Positions 60,376 to 64,000 of a stretch of 64,000 nucleotides of DNA are shown here, one piece after another. Source of the stretch: Haloferax gibbonsii ATCC 33959 (GTDB lineage: Archaea; Halobacteriota; Halobacteria; Halobacteriales; Haloferacaceae); NCBI RefSeq assembly GCF_000336775.1, contig NZ_AOLJ01000018.1:101954-165953 (forward strand), in the 5' to 3' direction. The notes beneath the pieces are model-generated. The model saw only the letters and a list, made by a program, of their open reading frames with translations. It did not search any database and was not told where the DNA came from. A program made the translations under genes and the position numbers. How positions within the stretch are numbered: the first letter of the stretch is position 1; every line of letters begins with the position of its first letter.

Positions 60376-60607
60376 TGTTCGACCGTGACAATCCGTTCAA
60401 AAACTGATTGATAAAACCCCATGGCCGGAATCGAAACCGCTCGTTTAGAGAGCCATACTACCGAAAATCGGGCGATTCAAATTGTTCTGCAGAGCAAAAC
60501 GAGGTAGCTATTGCCGGCCATTTGTTGTATAAGCTATAATAATTAACAATTGTGCGCGTGCTGGAGCGTGTGTGGTCTGGGTCGTCGTTCTGCTCTGAAA
60601 AACAAAT

Positions 60608-60617
60608 TCTATATAGG
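60608..60617 (+). promoter_or_regulatory. TATA box of the IclR gene
   Basis: TCTATATAGG is centred about 26-30 bp upstream of the ATG at 60643, indicating a leaderless mRNA and excluding the longer frame from 60550. The gap 60376-60642 otherwise holds the leftward operon promoter; I could not pick out an operator. Confidence 0.6.
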
Positions 60618-60642
60618 TGTGATAGCTCGTAGCACTACAGAG

Positions 60643-61401
60643 ATGACGGGGACAACGACGGTCGATGCGACGATGAACTCGTTTCGCATCCTCGAGCGAC
60701 TGGTCGCGTCCGACGAGGCGCTCGGAGTCACCGAACTCGCGGCCGACGTCGGACTCTCGAAGGGCGTCGTACACACGCACCTCAACACGCTCTCGGAACT
60801 CGGCTACGTGACGAAGCGAGACCGCAAGTATCTCGCGTCGATGGGGCTGTTAGCCCTCGGAGAGGAGGTTCGGTCGCACCTCGGCGTGTTCGCCGCCGCG
60901 AGACAGCACGTCGATAACTTGGCGCGAGTCACCGGCGAGGTCTCGACGCTGTTCGTCGAGGAAGACGGCGTCGGCATCTGCGCGTACATGGCTCACGGGC
61001 CGAACGACTGGGAACCGGCGTACGCGTGTGGAACCCGCATCCCGCTCCACATCACGGCTCCCGGCAAGGCCATGCTCGCGTCGCTCGGTCGTGAGCGCGT
61101 CGACGATATCCTCGACGAACGTGGCCTCGATGCACAGACGGCTGAGACGATTACTGACCGAAACGTGCTTCGGGGCGAACTCCGAACGATTCGCGAGAAC
61201 GGCATCTCGTTTTGCAGAGAAGAACAATCTGCGGGGGTTATTGGGGTAGGGACGTCGATTGCCCTGACTGAGCGCGCGCCAGCGGCGGCCATCGGCGTCT
61301 GCGGGCCGGCGAGTCGACTCACCGGTCGGTACCTCGAAGAGGACATCACCGGGCAGGTCATCAGCACCGCGAAATCGATTCAGGTCGAACTGACGCGGTG
61401 A
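60643..61401 (+). CDS. IclR family transcriptional regulator
   Basis: A 252-residue IclR protein: N-terminal winged helix (FRILERLVASDEALGVTELA then ADVGLSKGVVHTHLNTLSEL) and C-terminal effector domain (YACGTRIPLHITAPGKAMLA, FCREEQSAGVIGVGTSIA). It is divergent from the six-gene transport/catabolic cluster and most likely controls it. Its 3' end overlaps the aminotransferase 3' end by 22 bp. Confidence 0.93.
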   Translation: MTGTTTVDATMNSFRILERLVASDEALGVTELAADVGLSKGVVHTHLNTLSELGYVTKRDRKYLASMGLLALGEEVRSHLGVFAAARQHVDNLARVTGEVSTLFVEEDGVGICAYMAHGPNDWEPAYACGTRIPLHITAPGKAMLASLGRERVDDILDERGLDAQTAETITDRNVLRGELRTIRENGISFCREEQSAGVIGVGTSIALTERAPAAAIGVCGPASRLTGRYLEEDITGQVISTAKSIQVELTR

Positions 61402-62705
61402 CTCGCGACGCTGTCGAGGGCGGCTTCGAAGCACTCGAGTGCCAGGTCGAGTTCCCGGTCGGTCACGTCGAGCGGCGGCAGGAATCGAAGCGACCGCTTA
61501 CCGCAGCCGAGCGTGAGAAGCCCCTCGGATAGCGCGGCCTTGAGAACCGCGTCGCGACGGTCCTTGGTATCGAATTCGACGGCAGTCATCAGCCCGAGAC
61601 CACGCACGTTGGTGAGACAGGGGGTCCGCTCGGCGAGCCGCGAGAGATCTGCACGGAGCTTCGTACCCTTCTCCGTGGCGTTCGCCATGAGGTCCTGTTC
61701 CTGAATGACGTCGAGCGTCAGCGTCCCCTGAATCGACGCGAGGATGTCGCCCGCACCCCACGTCGATGACAGTCGCGCTTCGGTGTCCGGGAACAGTTCT
61801 TCGTTCGCCACCGTCGCGCCGACGCGAAGCGCCTTCGCACTGGTGATGACGTCCGGTTCGAGGTCGTAGTGGTCCGAGGCCCACAGCTCGCCGGTCCGAC
61901 CCACGCCGGACTGAATCTCGTCGGCGATGACGGGGATGTCGTGTTCGTCGCAGATGGCCTGCACCTCGCGCATGAATTCCTCGCTCGGGACGTGATAGCC
62001 ACCTTCGCCCTGAACGGGTTCGAGGATGAGAAACGCGACCTGGTCGGCGGGGAGGTGACCGTGGGTGTCGTCGAGTTTGTCGCGCAGCGTCTCGAGACCC
62101 GCCATCGAGTACGGTACGTCGTGGATGCCGCTCACTTCGGGGAACGTGCGACGGTGGACGGACTTCGAGCGGTTGAGCGACAGCGCACCGAGCGTGCGGC
62201 CGTGGAACGCCCCGTCGAAGGTGATGCCGTACTTCGGAGTCTCACAGGCGTCGTAACAGATTTTGATGGCGTTTTCGACCGCCTCGGCCCCGGAGTTCGA
62301 CAGGAACACCGTGTCGAGATCGTAGTGGTCGGTGAGGTCGGTCAGGCGGTCCATGAGGTGGGCCGGTCCGGGCAGCGACGCCGTCTCGGGCGACCCACCG
62401 GTGCTCACGTAGAAGTCCTGGCCCGCGATTTTCATCGGGTCGACGAGGTCGAGGTCGTCGAGGCGGGACTGCAGTTCGGGGTTGTTGTAGCCGAGCGGGG
62501 CGGCCGCGACGTGGCTCGTGAAGTCCAGCAACACGTTGCCGTCGGGGTCGGTACAGAACGGACCGACGGCGTCCTTGGTGATGTCCCACACGAACTCGTA
62601 GACGTACGTGCTCGTCGCGGCGGTTGAGTGGTGATACTCGACCCACTCTGAGGCCTTCGGTCCCGGGAGCGACGTGACGGTCGGCTCGACTGAGTCTCGA
62701 TCCAT
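61380..62705 (-). CDS. class III PLP-dependent aminotransferase
   Basis: A 441-residue aminotransferase: VFLSNSGAEAVENAIKIC, FDGAFHGRTLGALSLNRSKS, FLILEPVQGEGGYHVPSEEF, VIADEIQSGVGRTGELWASD, and the PLP-binding Lys in ITSAKALRVGATV. This is the 4-aminobutyrate/acetylornithine/omega-amino acid group; the substrate is open. It is encoded downstream of a second IclR regulator on the same strand, which may govern it. Confidence 0.92.
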   Translation of the reverse strand: MDRDSVEPTVTSLPGPKASEWVEYHHSTAATSTYVYEFVWDITKDAVGPFCTDPDGNVLLDFTSHVAAAPLGYNNPELQSRLDDLDLVDPMKIAGQDFYVSTGGSPETASLPGPAHLMDRLTDLTDHYDLDTVFLSNSGAEAVENAIKICYDACETPKYGITFDGAFHGRTLGALSLNRSKSVHRRTFPEVSGIHDVPYSMAGLETLRDKLDDTHGHLPADQVAFLILEPVQGEGGYHVPSEEFMREVQAICDEHDIPVIADEIQSGVGRTGELWASDHYDLEPDVITSAKALRVGATVANEELFPDTEARLSSTWGAGDILASIQGTLTLDVIQEQDLMANATEKGTKLRADLSRLAERTPCLTNVRGLGLMTAVEFDTKDRRDAVLKAALSEGLLTLGCGKRSLRFLPPLDVTDRELDLALECFEAALDSVASHRVSST

Positions 62706-62951
62706 ACGAACACCCTGATGGACAATGTAACATAAATCTACCTAGAAAGATGAGTAACGACCTCAAAATCATCACTCAGCAACCAATCGTCTGATTCTCT
62801 GAGAGAGTAGTTTGGTAATAACGAACTATCTCGGCGCGTGCGAACGCGTCGCAGGTCGCGAATCGGCGGCGGTTCGCGCCGAGGGAGCCCCTCGTGAAGA
62901 AACTCGCCACGCGCCGGCGTCACAGGGCGTTTGGAATCGTCAAAGTCCGGG

Positions 62952-63755
62952 TCATCGGGACGGGTCGAACGTGGTCGTTTCGAGGTTCACCTCGATGATG
63001 TTCGCCGCCTGCATCACGAGTTCGGGGATTTCCGACCGAAAGCGGTCCCCGGAGAGTCGGCTCGTCGGCGCAGTAACGCTGACCGCCCCGCAGACGTCGC
63101 CGTCGACGCCGCGAATCGGCGCGCCGATAGAGCGCATGCCGCGAAGTTCCTCTTCGTCGTTGACCGCGTAGCCTCGCTCGCGAATCCGCTCGAGTTCGTC
63201 GAACAGCCGGTCGGTGTCGGAGATGGTGTTGTCGGTCTGCTCGACGAGTCCCTGGTCGTCGATGATGTCGCGGACGCGGTCGTCGTCGAAGTGACCGAGC
63301 ATCGCTTTCCCGGTCGCCGTACAATGGAGGTACTGTGGGGCCTCGCGCATCCGCAGATGATAGTCCGTCGCGACCGCGTTGTCGCCGCGACTCTCGTAGA
63401 TGGTCACCTCCTTGCCGCGGGAGACGACCGTCAGGTGGACGTACTCGTTGGTCGTGTCGGCGAGCTTGTCCACCTCGAGTTGGCCCGCGCGGTACAGCGG
63501 CGTCTCGTTGCGCACGGTTTCGCCCATCGTGACCAGTCGCAGGCCGAGGCGATAGCGGCCGTCGACCTTCGCCACGAATCCTTCTTCTTCGAGCGTCGCG
63601 AGGTAGGTGTGGACGGTCCCCTTCGAGGCGTCGAGTTCGTCGCAGACGTCGCTGAACGTCGGGTCGGGCCGTCGCTGTATCGCAGCCAGAATCTCGCTCG
63701 CCGTCTGTACGGATTTGATTCGACGCGGGCCGTCCGCGGGGCGACTGTCGTCCAT
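62952..63755 (-). CDS. IclR family transcriptional regulator (second)
   Basis: A 267-residue IclR protein from the ATG at 63755 (MDDSRPADGPRRIKSVQTAS); longer open frames to 63866 are not conserved in style. The winged helix (EILAAIQRRPDPTFSDVCDE then LDASKGTVHTYLATLEEEGF) precedes the effector domain (LHCTATGKAMLGHFDD, GMRSIGAPIRGVDGDVCGAV). It is upstream of and co-directional with the aminotransferase gene (246-bp gap), so it may act on that gene or on a neighbour beyond the window. Confidence 0.92.
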   Translation of the reverse strand: MDDSRPADGPRRIKSVQTASEILAAIQRRPDPTFSDVCDELDASKGTVHTYLATLEEEGFVAKVDGRYRLGLRLVTMGETVRNETPLYRAGQLEVDKLADTTNEYVHLTVVSRGKEVTIYESRGDNAVATDYHLRMREAPQYLHCTATGKAMLGHFDDDRVRDIIDDQGLVEQTDNTISDTDRLFDELERIRERGYAVNDEEELRGMRSIGAPIRGVDGDVCGAVSVTAPTSRLSGDRFRSEIPELVMQAANIIEVNLETTTFDPSR

Positions 63756-63925
63756 ACGAACCCGAACTCGGTGGGGTGCCATTAGTTCTGTTATATCAAA
63801 CTGCGATTCGTCTGACAACGCCGTTTGTCTGCTATAGATGCAATCATGTTTGTCTTTCTCAAACATTACACGCCAAAATCTCCAAATAAAAATTTATATG
63901 GGACATTCATGATTGTTCGAGTGGT

Positions 63926-64000
63926 ATGGATTGTCAACCATCTGGCCGCCGCCGGGACGCGCCCGCGGTGGGCCGGGTGCGAGCGCGCACGTATCGGCTT
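63926..64000 (+). CDS. possible start of a gene cut by the window edge
   Basis: A TATA-like AATTTATATG (about 63891-63900) lies about 30 bp ahead of an ATG at 63926 that opens a frame (MDCQPSGRRRDAPAVGRVRA...) running off the right edge. Only 25 codons are visible and none is recognisable. The promoter position is the main support. Confidence 0.3.
   Translation, partial: MDCQPSGRRRDAPAVGRVRARTYRL

Overview
The window is haloarchaeal (class Halobacteria) chromosome or megaplasmid DNA. The evidence is strongly acidic proteins, Tat-type lipoprotein signals (RR plus an LAGC lipobox), TATA boxes about 25 nt ahead of start codons with leaderless starts, an Orc1/Cdc6-type replication origin, a type IV pilin and a halocin C8-type precursor. 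Most of the window is GC-rich; about 28.0-41.4 kb is visibly AT-rich.

Layout. 0-5.7 kb: a TnpB element whose right end cuts a CNNM/HlyC-like gene, a small membrane protein, an iron-type ABC binding lipoprotein behind DtxR-like boxes, a GLUG/dockerin surface protein and a TFS (TFIIS-like) protein. 5.7-8.6 kb: a replication origin, with orc1/cdc6 flanked by seven ORB-type repeats and by two hairpins resembling TnpB-element left ends. 8.6-18.3 kb: a winged-helix zinc protein, cupin and NosD-type proteins, then a decayed block (MITE, TnpB-end scars, truncated cupin and Fic genes, two DUF4386 proteins, a BCCT transporter) bracketed by a 26-bp direct repeat. 18.4-23.8 kb: a sugar epimerase, the halocin C8-like gene with a co-directional membrane/zinc protein and a divergent regulator, then an Xre-membrane protein operon. 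23.9-28.0 kb: virus- or plasmid-like small genes with palindromic operators and a LAGLIDADG endonuclease.

28.0-50.0 kb is a surface-glycan (probably N-glycan or exopolysaccharide) locus: five GT4 and two GT2 glycosyltransferases, a large polytopic membrane protein, a Wzx-type flippase, two sulfatase-superfamily proteins, a complete dTDP-L-rhamnose set (rfbA, rfbB, rfbC, rfbD) and a Nudix hydrolase. An inverted pair of dead IS6-like elements flanks one sulfatase gene. A structurally complete TnpB element with a 40-residue upstream ORF sits between the Nudix gene and the last GT2 gene.

50-64 kb: a YdjM-type membrane protein, small zinc proteins and a type IV pilin, then a sugar-acid module: six leftward genes (Zn-dehydrogenase, ABC binding protein, two permeases, ATPase, galactonate dehydratase-like enzyme) with a divergent IclR regulator, followed by a class III aminotransferase and a second IclR regulator. 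I saw no tRNA, rRNA or CRISPR array.
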